Origin: Amycolatopsis sp. GM8 | Lineage (GTDB): Bacteria > Actinomycetota > Actinomycetes > Mycobacteriales > Pseudonocardiaceae | DNA: 64,000 bases | Assembly: GCF_021653975.1 (NCBI RefSeq) | Contig: NZ_JAJKFK010000003.1 | Coordinates: 744,001-808,000, forward strand | Direction of reading: 5' to 3' | In this document: positions 17,580 to 26,013 of the stretch, piece by piece | Layout of the letters: the number at the start of each line of letters is the position of its first letter | Position numbering within the stretch: position 1 is the first letter of the stretch | Position numbers and translations under genes: made by a program | The notes under the pieces: generated by a model | The model's database searches: none | What the model was told of the DNA's origin: nothing | What the model saw: only the letters and a program-made list of their open reading frames with translations

Positions 17580-18818
17580 TCAACCGGCGAAGGTCAGATA
17601 GATGAGCGCGACGTTGAGCGCGATGATGACGGCGGCGATCGCCCACGCCAGGCCGGTGGTGACGCGGTGGTTCGCGTTGGCGCCCATCACCGACCGGTCG
17701 CTGGTGATCCGCACCAGCGGTATCAGCGCGAACGGGATCCCGAAGGACAGCACCACCTGCGACACCACGAGCGCGCGCGACGGGTCGGCGCCGGCGGCGA
17801 GCACCAGAATCGCCGGGACGAGCGTGACCAGCCGCCGCAGCAGCAGCGGAATTCGCTTGCGCAGCAAGCCTTGCATGATCATCGCGCCCGCGTACGCGCC
17901 GACCGAGGTGGAGGCCAGGCCGGACGCGAGGAGCCCGATCGCGAACAGCAGCGCGACGCCGCCGCCGAGCAGCTGCCCGATCGCGGAGTGCGCACCGGCG
18001 ATCGAGTCGACGTCCGCGCGCCCGCGCAGCACCGTCGCCGCCAGCAGCACCATCGACAGGTTCACCGCGCCCGCCAGCAGCATCGCGAGCCCGACGTCGA
18101 ACCGCGTGATCCGCAGCAGCCGCGAAAGCCCGCGCCCCTCCGGTTTGCCGTGGCGGTCGCGGGCGAGCCCGGAGTGCAGGTACACCGCGTGCGGCATCAC
18201 GGTCGCGCCGAGCATCGCCGCGGCGATCAGCACGCTCTCGGCGCCGTCGAACCGCGGCACCAGCCCGCCCAGGATGCCGGATCCGGACGGCGGTTCGACG
18301 AACACGCTCGCCAGGAAGCCGATCGCGATGATCGCCAGCAGCCCGGTGATGACCCGCTCGAACGGGCGCTGCCCACGCCGGTCCTGCACCAGCAGCAGGC
18401 CCATCGAGACGATGCCGGTGATCACCCCGCCGACCACCAAAGGCAGCTGGAACAACAGGTTCAGCGCGATCGCGCCACCGACGACCTCGGCGAGGTCGGT
18501 CGCGACGGCGACCAGTTCGGCCTGCGCCCAGTAGGCCAGCCGCCCCGCACGCGGCGTCCGCTCGCGGACGGCCTCGGGCAGCGACATCCCGGTGACCAGA
18601 CCGAGTTTCGCGGACAGGTACTGGACGAGCCCGGCCATCAGGTTCGCCGCGACGATCACCCAGACCAGCAGGTAGCCGAACTGCGCCCCGGCGCTGATGT
18701 TGGAGGCGACGTTGCCCGGGTCGACATACGCGATGGCCGCGACGAACGCGGGCCCGAGCAGCATGGACCCGGCACGCACCCGGGCGAGCTTCGGACCGGC
18801 CGTCCCCGCCACCGCCAT
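17580..18818 (-). CDS. mntH: NRAMP family Mn2+/divalent metal transporter
   Basis: The 412-residue protein has eleven transmembrane helices and the two metal-site motifs of NRAMP carriers: DPGN in TM1 (IAYVDPGNVASN, residues about 29-40) and MPHAVYLHS in TM6 (about 218-226). It is a proton-coupled manganese (and iron) importer. Its ATG at 18818 has a GAGAGG ribosome site. A dyad AAGTT-N11-AACTT about 28 bases upstream is a good candidate for an MntR/DtxR-like repressor site. No regulator gene is adjacent. Confidence 0.93.
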   Translation of the reverse strand: MAVAGTAGPKLARVRAGSMLLGPAFVAAIAYVDPGNVASNISAGAQFGYLLVWVIVAANLMAGLVQYLSAKLGLVTGMSLPEAVRERTPRAGRLAYWAQAELVAVATDLAEVVGGAIALNLLFQLPLVVGGVITGIVSMGLLLVQDRRGQRPFERVITGLLAIIAIGFLASVFVEPPSGSGILGGLVPRFDGAESVLIAAAMLGATVMPHAVYLHSGLARDRHGKPEGRGLSRLLRITRFDVGLAMLLAGAVNLSMVLLAATVLRGRADVDSIAGAHSAIGQLLGGGVALLFAIGLLASGLASTSVGAYAGAMIMQGLLRKRIPLLLRRLVTLVPAILVLAAGADPSRALVVSQVVLSFGIPFALIPLVRITSDRSVMGANANHRVTTGLAWAIAAVIIALNVALIYLTFAG

Positions 18819-18845
18819 GCCTGCACCTCTCGTCTGCCCAACTCA

Positions 18846-18866
18846 AAGTTTAGGCAGACCGAACTT
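18846..18866. promoter_or_regulatory. Candidate metal-responsive operator upstream of mntH
   Basis: AAGTTTAGGCAGACCGAACTT has perfect AAGTT/AACTT ends around 11 bases, with TTTAGG resembling the half-site of DtxR/MntR boxes. A second imperfect dyad GAACTTCAAGGTTC overlaps its right side (18861-18874). It lies between mntH and the stop of the ACT-like gene. Confidence 0.45.
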
Positions 18867-18893
18867 CAAGGTTCAAGCATGCTGAGACACTTG

Positions 18894-19292
18894 TTACGCC
18901 GGGAGGAACACCTCGTTGCCCGCGGCCTTGAGCGCGGTGACCGCCCTGCTCAGGTCGGGCTGTTTCACCAGCACATGGTCGGTGTCGAAGGTGGAGAGCG
19001 TGACCAGCGCGACCCCGGCCGAGGCGAGCTCGTTGACCAGTGCCGCGATGATGCCGGTGAGGGTGAACGCGAGCGGGCCGCGCACGGTGAGCAGCCGCCA
19101 GCCCGCCTCCACCTTCGCCCCTTCGGGCGCGTCCGCGGCGGGACAGATCACCGACAGCTCGCCGCCGGTGCGCGTCACCGAGACCAGGCCGGCGCGGCCC
19201 GGCGCCAGCAGATCCGCGGGCACGCCCGTGTCCGGTGCCAGGCGCGCGATGGCGTACTCGCCCGGCTGGACGTCGATCGCGAGCCGCTTCAC
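18894..19292 (-). CDS. ACT-domain-containing protein
   Basis: The 132-residue protein looks like the tandem ACT (CASTOR/YbaK-unrelated) family DUF of amino-acid-sensing proteins: a first half with [12 protein letters not shown] and a second with [22 protein letters not shown], the typical ACT glycine-turn followed by an amphipathic helix. Such proteins bind small ligands, often amino acids; no catalytic motif is seen. Its GTG at 19292 overlaps the thyX stop as GTGA, so it is the second gene of a thyX operon. The ligand is unknown. Confidence 0.8.
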   Translation of the reverse strand: MKRLAIDVQPGEYAIARLAPDTGVPADLLAPGRAGLVSVTRTGGELSVICPAADAPEGAKVEAGWRLLTVRGPLAFTLTGIIAALVNELASAGVALVTLSTFDTDHVLVKQPDLSRAVTALKAAGNEVFLPA

Positions 19293-20041
19293 CCTTCGAG
19301 GACCTTGGGGCTGGAAGCCACCTCGGTGCCGTCGGGCAGGGTGGAGATGGTGAAGTCCGCGAACACGTTCCCGGCCGCCTTGTGCAGCTGCCGCAGGCAT
19401 TCCACGGCGAGCGCGCGGATTTCGACGTCGGCGTGCTCGGTCGCGCGCATCGCGATGAAATGGCGCCAGGCCCGGTAGTTCCCGGTGACGACGATGCGGG
19501 TCTCGGTGGCGTTCGGCAGGACCGCCCTGGCGGCCTGGCGGGCCTGCTTGCGGCGCAGGGTCGCGCTCGGCGCGTCGGCGAACTTCTCCTCCAGCCCGGC
19601 GAGCAGCTCGGTGTACGCGTCGACGCTCGCCTGCGCGGCGGCGAGGAACTTCTCGTGCAGCACCGGGTCGCCTCCGATCACGTCCGGCTCGACGAAGGCG
19701 GCGTCGCGCTCGGGCACATAGCGCTGCGACAGCTGCGAGTACGAGAAATGCCGGTGGCGGATCAGCTCGTGCGTGAGCGAGCGCGAGATGCCGGTGATGT
19801 AGAAGGTCACCGAGCCGTGCTCGAGCACGGACAGGTGCCCGACCTCGATGATGTGGTCGATGTAGCCGGCATTGGTCGCCGTCTTGGGGTTGGGCTTCTT
19901 CCACGACTGGTAGCACGCGCGGCCGGCGAACTCGGCCAGCGCCTGGCCACCGTCGGCGTCGGTGGACCACGGCACGTCGTCCGGCGGGAAGAACTCGGTC
20001 TTCGCGATCAACTGCACCTTCGGCGAAACGGTCTCGGCCAC
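19289..20041 (-). CDS. thyX: FAD-dependent thymidylate synthase ThyX
   Basis: The 250-residue flavoenzyme makes dTMP from dUMP using methylene-tetrahydrofolate and NADPH. The ThyX signature [14 protein letters not shown] (RHR-x7-S, residues about 88-101) and [17 protein letters not shown] are present, and the C-terminal ATRE-like region ([15 protein letters not shown]) is intact. The GTG at 20041 is preceded by AAGGGGAG at ribosome-site distance; an upstream ATG in frame lacks one. Length matches mycobacterial ThyX. It is coupled to the ACT-like gene downstream. Confidence 0.96.
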   Translation of the reverse strand: MAETVSPKVQLIAKTEFFPPDDVPWSTDADGGQALAEFAGRACYQSWKKPNPKTATNAGYIDHIIEVGHLSVLEHGSVTFYITGISRSLTHELIRHRHFSYSQLSQRYVPERDAAFVEPDVIGGDPVLHEKFLAAAQASVDAYTELLAGLEEKFADAPSATLRRKQARQAARAVLPNATETRIVVTGNYRAWRHFIAMRATEHADVEIRALAVECLRQLHKAAGNVFADFTISTLPDGTEVASSPKVLEG

Positions 20042-20118
20042 GTTCGCACTCCCCTTCTTTCGACCCTGGCAGCGTAACCGGCCGCAAGCCGGGCATCGCG
20101 GAGGCGCCACGTGACGCC

Positions 20119-20154
20119 TTGACTGACACCACCAATGACGTCATAGTGGTGTCA
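20119..20154 (+). promoter_or_regulatory. Promoter with overlapping operator for a leaderless transcript
   Basis: TTGACT (20119-20124) and CATAGT (20142-20147) are spaced by 17 bases, putting the transcription start on the A of the ATG at 20154. Laid over this promoter are perfect inverted arms TGACACCAC (20124-20132) and GTGGTGTCA (20146-20154) and, inside them, the palindrome ATGACGTCAT (20135-20144). The design suggests tight repressor control. Confidence 0.6.
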
Positions 20155-20678
20155 TGGATTTGTCGCCGTACATCACGAGCCTCCGTGAGGACCTGACCGC
20201 GACGGCGTCCGCAGGGGACGAACAGACCCGGCGGGCCGCGGCGGTGCTCTCGGCGGCACTGGAACCGGCCGTGCGGCTGGCGCTCATGAACGCGCTCGCC
20301 GACCTGGCCGCCGAAGTCACCACGCAGCTGCCCGACCACGTCGTCGAGGTCCGCCTCGACGGCCGCGACGTGCGGGTCGTGGTCACAGGCACCGCGGCGC
20401 CGCAGCAAGCCGGCCCGGTGCCACCACCGCCGCCGCCCCCGCCACCGTTCGCAGCCGGCGAGGGCACCGACAACATCGCGCGGATGACGCTGCGGATGGT
20501 CGAGCAGATCAAGGGCCAGGCCGAGCAGGCCGCGGCCGCGCAGGGGGTTTCGCTCAACACGTTCATCTCGCAGGCCGTTCAGGGCGCGCTGCACGGCACG
20601 CAGCAGCTGCACGGCGAGCGCAAGAGCAAGCCCGGCAAGCAGACCGACTCACACCTGCACGGCTGGGTGAAAGGATGA
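20154..20678 (+). CDS. HicB-like ribbon-helix-helix protein
   Basis: The 174-residue protein has a hydrophobic helical N-terminal domain (1-80), a run of ten consecutive prolines at about residue 90, and a C-terminal ribbon-helix-helix-like segment ending GVSLNTFISQAVQGAL (about 125-145), which is why homologues are often called HicB-family antitoxins. No HicA toxin is adjacent, so a transcription-factor or structural role in the DUF4097 operon is more likely. Its ATG coincides with the predicted transcription start. The start of the DUF4097 gene overlaps its stop as ATGA. Confidence 0.7.
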   Translation: MDLSPYITSLREDLTATASAGDEQTRRAAAVLSAALEPAVRLALMNALADLAAEVTTQLPDHVVEVRLDGRDVRVVVTGTAAPQQAGPVPPPPPPPPPFAAGEGTDNIARMTLRMVEQIKGQAEQAAAAQGVSLNTFISQAVQGALHGTQQLHGERKSKPGKQTDSHLHGWVKG

Positions 20679-21586
20679 CCATGACCGAGCAACCGGGGGA
20701 AGACCTCATCCGCACCGAGACGTTCGACGCGGAAGGCCCGCTGGACCTCGACGTCAGCGTCACGCTGGGCAAGATCGACATCGAGCTGACCGCCGAAGAC
20801 GGCGAGACGTACGTCGAGGTCCGGCAAGCCACGGAGGTCAACGAGCCGTGGGCGCAGGGCGTGACCAGCCTGCTGAACTGGGTCAGCGAGCGGTTCGGCG
20901 ACCAGATCGGCACGGATCTGCGGGGCGAGCCGGCCGAGGCCGTCGACCAGGCGCGGATCGAGCTGACCGGCAAGCGACTGGTCGTGCGCGCGGCGAAAGC
21001 CTTGCCACTGCGCAATGTTCCGCTCGCGGTGAAGGTGAAGGCACCCGCCGGATCCTCGCTGGAGATCCGGGCCGGGTCCGCGGCGGTGACCGTCACCGGG
21101 GCGTGCGGGCGGGCCGATGTGCTGACCGGGGCCGGCGAGGTGAAACTGGACCGCGCCGACGGGGCGGCGATCGTGCGCACCGGTTCGGGCGGGATCCGGC
21201 TCGGGCCGACACTCGGCGGGCTGCAGCTGCGGACCGGCAGCGGTGACGTCGAGGCGTCGTCGCTGTCCGGCTCGGCGACGGTCGTCACCGGCACCGGGGA
21301 CGTCTGGCTGGGCGCCGCATCCGGCGAAATCATGGCGCGCAGCGGCAGCGGCGACCTGTCGGTGGCCGAAGCCGCGAGCGGATCGCTGGAACTGATCACC
21401 GGTTCCGGCGAGATCCGGATCGGCGTACGGCCCGGAGTGGCCGCCGAGGTCGACCTGACCTCCAACGCCGGGAAGGTGTCCAGCGAACTCGACCTCGAAC
21501 TCGAGGCGCCCGAAGGCGATGTGCCGTTGAAGATTCGCGCCCGCACCGGGATGGGCGCCGCAGTGATCACCCGCGCGACCCAGTAG
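20675..21586 (+). CDS. DUF4097 family beta-strand repeat protein
   Basis: The 303-residue protein has an N-terminal domain with LDVSVTLGKIDIELTAED and a C-terminal stack of about 18-20-residue repeats marked by TGSG/TGTG/SGSG (RTGSGGIRL, RTGSGDVEA, VTGTGDVWL, RSGSGDLSV, ITGSGEIRI), a pattern expected to form a parallel beta-solenoid. No signal peptide or membrane anchor is visible. DUF4097 proteins often pair with small HTH or antitoxin-like partners, as here with the overlapping HicB-like gene. Molecular function is unknown; a perfect terminator hairpin closes the operon. Confidence 0.85.
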   Translation: MTMTEQPGEDLIRTETFDAEGPLDLDVSVTLGKIDIELTAEDGETYVEVRQATEVNEPWAQGVTSLLNWVSERFGDQIGTDLRGEPAEAVDQARIELTGKRLVVRAAKALPLRNVPLAVKVKAPAGSSLEIRAGSAAVTVTGACGRADVLTGAGEVKLDRADGAAIVRTGSGGIRLGPTLGGLQLRTGSGDVEASSLSGSATVVTGTGDVWLGAASGEIMARSGSGDLSVAEAASGSLELITGSGEIRIGVRPGVAAEVDLTSNAGKVSSELDLELEAPEGDVPLKIRARTGMGAAVITRATQ

Positions 21587-21604
21587 CGCGGATTCCAGGG
21601 GGAT

Positions 21605-21655
21605 GCGAGGGACGCCCGCCGCGACCGGGGGTGGGCGTCCCTCGCTTCTTTTTGT
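21605..21655 (+). terminator. Strong intrinsic terminator of the HicB-like/DUF4097 operon
   Basis: A perfect 13-bp stem (GCGAGGGACGCCC at 21605-21617 with GGGCGTCCCTCGC at 21633-21645) is followed by TTCTTTTTGT, a good U-tract. It is the clearest rho-independent terminator in the window. Confidence 0.92.
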
Positions 21656-21719
21656 CCTGCCCACCCCGACTTTTGATCGTCTAACGGTTGGTGGGTGCGT
21701 GTGGTTGCCGGGTGGCGGT

Positions 21720-22931
21720 TTAGGCCTTTTTTAATAGGGCTGCCAGGTTTCCTTTTGGTGCGACTGTCACGTTGTCCAGGCTCAGCCAATTCGCCATCAG
21801 ACGCAGCTCTTCTTTCAGTTCGGCGGCGACCCGTGTGTGGTCGACATCCGGCTCGGCGAAGGCGGCTTGCACCCGCAGGACACCCGCCTCCCGGTCGGCC
21901 TTCAGATCCACCCGCGCGACCAGTTCACCGTCCAGCAGGAACGGGAAGACGTAGTACCCGTACTCCCGCTTCGCCTCGGGTACATAGATCTCGATGCGGT
22001 ACCGGAAGTCGAACAACCGCTCCGTCCGCGCCCGCTCCCAGATCAGCGGGTCGAACGGGCACAGCAGCGCCCTGCCGGTGATCTTCCGCGGCACCCTGGC
22101 GCCCGTGAACCGGTACGCCGGCGAACGCCACGTACGGACCCGTACTGGTTGCAGCACACCGGATTCCACGAGATCGGCCACCGCCTGGTGACTGACGTCC
22201 GGACCCAGCCGGTAATAGTCCCGCAGGTCCGGTTCGGTCGCCACACCGAGCGCCGCCGCGGAGCGGGTGATCAGCTCTCGCGCGCCCTCCTCCGGCGACA
22301 CCTGCCGCGCCAGGATGTCCGCCGGTACCACCCGCTCGGTCAGGTCGTACAACCGCTCGAACGAACGCCGCGTCCCCGTCGTCAGCAGCCCCATGCCGAA
22401 CAGCCACTCGCAGACCTTCTTCACCTCCGACCGGTCCCACCACGGGCCGGGCGTGCGCTGCGACTCCCCTGCCACCTCGCGCTCGATGCCGCCCGCGCCG
22501 ATCGGGCCCTGCTCTTTGACCACGGCGAGGATGTCGTCCACCAAGCCCGGGGACTTGTCGACGAGCCGCGCGTAGTTGCGCCACCAGCCGGCCCGCTTCG
22601 CCCCCGACCGCAGCAACGGCCAGTCCTCGACCGGGATCAGGCTCGCCTCGTGCGCCCACGTTTCCACCAGCAACCGCGGCTTGCGGGCACTGTGCGCCCA
22701 CGCGGCCTCGTCGATCAAGGTCCGGTCATAGCCGCCCAGCCGCGAGAACAGCGGCACGTAATGCGCCCGCACGGCGACATTCACCGAGTCCAGCTGGATC
22801 AGCTGCACGCGCGAGAGCACCCGCCGCAGATGCCGCCTCGTCGCCACCTCCGGCCGGGCGTCCGCGAACCCCTGCGCGGTGAGCGCGATCCGGCGCGCCA
22901 CCGCGATGCTCATCGTGTCCATCGACGACAT
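21720..22931 (-). CDS. Winged-helix protein of the YcaQ/AlkX family
   Basis: The 403-residue protein belongs to the HTH_42 family (YcaQ), DNA glycosylases that unhook interstrand crosslinks, related to Streptomyces AlkZ self-resistance enzymes. Seen are QLIQLDSVNVAVRAHYVPLF (residues about 38-57), FSRLGGYD, HEASLIPVEDWPLL and the C-terminal CPFDPLIWER/LFDFRYRIEIY region typical of the family. The ATG at 22931 gives MSSMDTMSIAV; ATGs at 22922 and 22913 are alternatives. Its 3' end faces the DUF4097 terminator. Whether it is the YcaQ or AlkZ branch needs a tree. Confidence 0.82.
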   Translation of the reverse strand: MSSMDTMSIAVARRIALTAQGFADARPEVATRRHLRRVLSRVQLIQLDSVNVAVRAHYVPLFSRLGGYDRTLIDEAAWAHSARKPRLLVETWAHEASLIPVEDWPLLRSGAKRAGWWRNYARLVDKSPGLVDDILAVVKEQGPIGAGGIEREVAGESQRTPGPWWDRSEVKKVCEWLFGMGLLTTGTRRSFERLYDLTERVVPADILARQVSPEEGARELITRSAAALGVATEPDLRDYYRLGPDVSHQAVADLVESGVLQPVRVRTWRSPAYRFTGARVPRKITGRALLCPFDPLIWERARTERLFDFRYRIEIYVPEAKREYGYYVFPFLLDGELVARVDLKADREAGVLRVQAAFAEPDVDHTRVAAELKEELRLMANWLSLDNVTVAPKGNLAALLKKA

Positions 22932-22965
22932 CGTGCCAGCAGGCACCGACAAAAACCGGACGCCG

Positions 22966-22971
22966 TATCTT
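22966..22971 (+). promoter_or_regulatory. -10 element for the GNAT gene
   Basis: TATCTT begins 14 bases before the ATG at 22980 and there is no ribosome site. Confidence 0.4.
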
Positions 22972-22979
22972 GCAGTGCC

Positions 22980-23537
22980 ATGAGCACCGCACAGGTCCGT
23001 GCCGCCGTGGCCGCGGACGCCCCGGAGATCGCCCGCATCCAGCGCGTCACCTGGCGCACCGCGTACGCCGACCTGCTCGGCGAGCGGGCTTTCGACGAGC
23101 TCGAGGACACCGCCGAGGGGCAGTGGGCCGAAGCGATCGCCCACCCCGGCACGATCGTGTACGTCGCCACCGAGGGCGAGTTCACGGTCGGCTTCTGCGT
23201 GGCCGGGCCCGCCCCGGCGGACGAGGTCGCGAACGCCTCCGGCGAACTACCCGAGGACGCCGACCGCACCGGCCTGATCGCGACGCTCCTCGTGGAGCCC
23301 CGCTGGGGCCGGCGCGGTCACGGCGGACGGCTGCTCGCGGGCGCCGCGGACGGGCTGCGTCAGCACGGCGCGGAACGCGGGATCAGCTGGGTCGCCGAGT
23401 CGGACTCGGCGTCACTTTCCTTCTTCCGCCGCGCCGGCTGGCGTCCGGACGGCACCGTGCGGACTCTCGACACCGGCGAGCGCCGGCTCCGTGAGCTGCG
23501 CCTCACTGGGCAGCTCGAAATCCAGCTGATCGGCTGA
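22980..23537 (+). CDS. GNAT family N-acetyltransferase
   Basis: The 185-residue protein has the GNAT acetyl-CoA site IATLLVEPRWGRRGHGGRLL (residues about 99-118) and the late FFRRAGWRPDG motif. The N-terminal WRTAYADLL stretch resembles the L-amino-acid/phosphinothricin-like branch, but the acceptor is not predictable. It is divergent from the ycaQ-like gene. Its last 126 bases lie antisense to the 3' end of the mannosyltransferase gene, an unusually long convergent overlap with both frames looking genuine. Confidence 0.82.
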   Translation: MSTAQVRAAVAADAPEIARIQRVTWRTAYADLLGERAFDELEDTAEGQWAEAIAHPGTIVYVATEGEFTVGFCVAGPAPADEVANASGELPEDADRTGLIATLLVEPRWGRRGHGGRLLAGAADGLRQHGAERGISWVAESDSASLSFFRRAGWRPDGTVRTLDTGERRLRELRLTGQLEIQLIG

Positions 23538-24746
23538 CGCGGCGCGCCGCCGCCGGCCCAGAAACCACCGCACCGTCATCACGATCAGGAAGACGACCGC
23601 GACGATCTGGTAGCTCGAACCCGCGACCTTCTGCGGGAAACTCCAGATCTGGTACTCCAGCGGCACCTGGTAATGCGGCGCGAGCCAGAGGATCACCACA
23701 CCCACCCAGCCCGCGAACAACAGCCAGAACTTGTGCTTCTGGTAGCCCATGATCATGATCAGCGCCGCGGTGGGCAGCGCGAGAATCCAGTGATGCGACC
23801 ACGAGATCGGCGACACCAGCAGCACCCCGGTCGCGGTCACCCCGAGCGCCATCGCCAGGTTGCCGTCGTCGAGCGCCCGCCGGGTGCCCAGCCAGGTCAT
23901 CACGACCACGGCCAGCACGCCCGCACCGCCGACCAGGGTCAGCGTGTGGCCCGCCAGGCCGAGCTTCTCGAAGCTCGACATGACCGACTCGTTCGCGTGA
24001 ATCGGGCCGATGTTCATGCTCGACGCGTGGAACACCCGGTCGGTCCAGTACAGCCACGAGTCCTGCGGCATCAGCACGAACGCGATCGCGCTGCACACCA
24101 CAAAGCTGGCGAAACTCACGACGACCGAGCGGAAGTCCTTGCGCAGCAAGAAGATCAGCACGAACCCGGCCGGGGTCAGCTTGATCGCGGCCGCGATCCC
24201 GATCAGCGCGCCGCGCGGCCACTTCGGATTGGGCCACAGCACGTCGACCGCGACCAGCATCATCAGGATGACGTTGATCTGGCCCCAGAAGATCGTGTTC
24301 GCGACCGGGTGCGCGACCACCAGCACGCACGCCGCGGCGACGACCATCCACGGCTTGGCCAGGAGGTTGCTCAGCTCGGGCGAGGCCTTGCGGTAGGCCA
24401 GCACGATCGGGAACAGGCACAGGCAGGTCAGCCCGGTCAGCAGCGGGTACCCGATCGCGGGCGGCACGATCGCCAGCGGCACGAACATCACCGCGGAGAA
24501 CGGCGGGTACGTGTACGGCAGCGCGCCGCCCACCGGCGAGACCGGCAGCTGCGTGTAGATCGAATGTCCCTTGAGGAACGTGTCGGCGCCGAGGCGGTAC
24601 ACATCGACGTCGGTCGGCCACTTGTTGATGCCGTGCGCGTAGTAGGTGAGCGCACCGAACAGCCCCACCGCCAGCACCAGCTCGAGTACGAGGCGCACTC
24701 GCGCGCCGGTACTCCCGTGCCTCCAGGTCGAGACGACAGAATTCAA
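23412..24746 (-). CDS. GT87 family polyprenol-phosphate-mannose-dependent glycosyltransferase
   Basis: The 444-residue multispanning protein has about ten transmembrane helices and the GT87 catalytic loop after helix 1 with KWPTDVDVYRLGADTFLKG (residues about 37-55), plus YTYPPFSAVMFVPL and FWGQINVILMMLVAVDVLWP. GT87 enzymes add alpha-1,2 mannose to lipoglycans using polyprenyl-phosphate mannose outside the membrane. The start is a TTG at 24746 with a GGGAGAAGAG ribosome site. A GtrA-like gene lies 59 bases upstream, fitting a sugar-lipid flippase and transferase pair. Confidence 0.88.
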   Translation of the reverse strand: MNSVVSTWRHGSTGARVRLVLELVLAVGLFGALTYYAHGINKWPTDVDVYRLGADTFLKGHSIYTQLPVSPVGGALPYTYPPFSAVMFVPLAIVPPAIGYPLLTGLTCLCLFPIVLAYRKASPELSNLLAKPWMVVAAACVLVVAHPVANTIFWGQINVILMMLVAVDVLWPNPKWPRGALIGIAAAIKLTPAGFVLIFLLRKDFRSVVVSFASFVVCSAIAFVLMPQDSWLYWTDRVFHASSMNIGPIHANESVMSSFEKLGLAGHTLTLVGGAGVLAVVVMTWLGTRRALDDGNLAMALGVTATGVLLVSPISWSHHWILALPTAALIMIMGYQKHKFWLLFAGWVGVVILWLAPHYQVPLEYQIWSFPQKVAGSSYQIVAVVFLIVMTVRWFLGRRRRAASADQLDFELPSEAQLTEPALAGVESPHGAVRTPAGAAEEGK

Positions 24747-24805
24747 AACTCTTCTCCCAGGTCCCAAAGCCACGAGAAGTATCCACGAAACTGACGCGGC
24801 AGCGT

Positions 24806-25303
24806 CTATCTTGGTTGCTTGCGTGTCGCGACCGTCGGGCGGGTCCCCTGTTGCGCGTCGGTGAACACGACCCAGCGCATCACCGAGTACATGAAGATGG
24901 CTTCCCCGGCGCCCGCGAGCAGGCGCGACAGGTGGTATTCGACGCCGATCAGGCCCAGCCCGGCACCCACGCCGAGGATGAAGACGAGATAGTTGACGCC
25001 CACCGCGACGGCGTACCTGAGGGTCTGCCCGGCCACCGGTGCGTGGGACTGGAAGTTGAAGGTCCGGTTGAGCACGAAGCTCAGCCCGAACGCGATCAGA
25101 TAGCTGAGCGTGACGCACACCGGCAGCGGCCAGTGGAACCCGGACCGGGTCAGCGTGAGGATCGACAGGTCCACCCCGAAGGTGAAGCCGTTGATGATCG
25201 CGAAGCCGACGAGGTTCGCCGGTATGCGCCCCGGCAGCGGGCGCACGACTGCGGCACAGAACGCCGCGAAGCGGGCAGGGATGCCCTTGTCTTCGTCACT
25301 CAC
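24806..25303 (-). CDS. GtrA family membrane protein
   Basis: The 165-residue protein has four transmembrane helices and GtrA landmarks: LVGFAIINGFTFGVDLSIL (residues about 31-49), SYLIAFGLSFVLNRTFNF (about 66-83) and MRWVVF near the end. GtrA proteins help move polyprenyl-phosphate-linked sugars across the membrane. With the GT87 gene 59 bases downstream it probably supplies the lipid-linked donor. The GTG start has only a weak ribosome site. Confidence 0.87.
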   Translation of the reverse strand: MSDEDKGIPARFAAFCAAVVRPLPGRIPANLVGFAIINGFTFGVDLSILTLTRSGFHWPLPVCVTLSYLIAFGLSFVLNRTFNFQSHAPVAGQTLRYAVAVGVNYLVFILGVGAGLGLIGVEYHLSRLLAGAGEAIFMYSVMRWVVFTDAQQGTRPTVATRKQPR

Positions 25304-25438
25304 AGTGCCAGGTTTCCAGTGTCAGGTGGACGGAAGGTGACCTTACGGTGGTCAACAGGAAGCCAAGAGTACGGTGAACCCCCCTGTGCACGCCGCCGTG
25401 TCCCGTTACGTTTCTACCTGACACCCGAAGGGGGCGCG

Positions 25439-25960
25439 ATGCTCGGCTGGCTTTGCCTGACGCTCGGCGTCGCGCTCGGGTCGGCTCTCATCCCGGTGAT
25501 CAACGTCGAGCTGTTCGTGCTGGGGCTGATGTCCGGCGTGCCCGGCGCGCCCTGGTACCTCGTCGCCGCCGCGGTCGCGGTCGGCCAGATGGCCGGGAAG
25601 CTGCTCTACTACCTGGCCGCGCGCGGATCCATCAAGCTGCCGCCGGCCCTGCTCGACCGGCTGCACCGCGAGCGCCCGCCGACGCCGCGCCGCGAACGCT
25701 GGCGGCTGCGGACGAAGTGGTTGCGCGGCAAGGTCGAGGCGATCCGCGAGCGGTGCCACCGGCATCCGAAGTGGATGGCGGGCACCTACGGGGTCAGTTC
25801 GGTCTTCGGACTCCCGCCGTTCATGGCGACGACGGTGCTCGCGGGGCTGGTGAACATGCGGATGACGACGTTCCTGTCGGTGGGCCTGGCCGGGCGGTTC
25901 GTCCGGTACTGCGTGCTCGCGGCGTGCCCGGCGGTCTTCGCCCACTGGCTCCATCTGTAA
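25439..25960 (+). CDS. Small VTT-like (DedA-related) membrane protein
   Basis: The 173-residue protein has hydrophobic segments at about residues 1-25, 32-55, 120-145 and 150-172, flanking a very basic central loop (PPTPRRERWRLRTKWLRGK). The GxPG-type turn SGVPGAPWYL, the KLLYYLAARG stretch and the glycine-rich FGLPPFMATTVLAGLVNM resemble the VTT/SNARE-associated fold, a lipid scramblase-like family. The ATG at 25439 follows GAAGGGGG. It is a loose family assignment; the gene stands alone. Confidence 0.65.
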   Translation: MLGWLCLTLGVALGSALIPVINVELFVLGLMSGVPGAPWYLVAAAVAVGQMAGKLLYYLAARGSIKLPPALLDRLHRERPPTPRRERWRLRTKWLRGKVEAIRERCHRHPKWMAGTYGVSSVFGLPPFMATTVLAGLVNMRMTTFLSVGLAGRFVRYCVLAACPAVFAHWLHL

Positions 25961-25962
25961 CC

Positions 25963-25989
25963 TTCCCTAATATTCCCTATACTTCCCTA
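25963..25989 (+). promoter_or_regulatory. Three 10-bp phased direct repeats (TTCCCTA) over a promoter
   Basis: TTCCCTA occurs at 25963-25969, 25973-25979 and 25983-25989, exactly one helical turn apart. A TATACT hexamer (25978-25983) sits between copies two and three, and the dyad CGCATG-TAG-CATGCG follows at 25996-26010. This is the arrangement expected for a MerR-like protein that binds head-to-tail, such as BldC, and the next gene encodes such a protein. Confidence 0.6.
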
Positions 25990-26013
25990 TCATGGCGCAT
26001 GTAGCATGCGTTT

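Noticed and set aside
20154-20678. Toxin-antitoxin (HicAB) system
   Set aside because: Only a HicB-like RHH protein is present; the partner is a DUF4097 repeat protein and no HicA double-stranded-RNA-binding toxin is seen on either strand.
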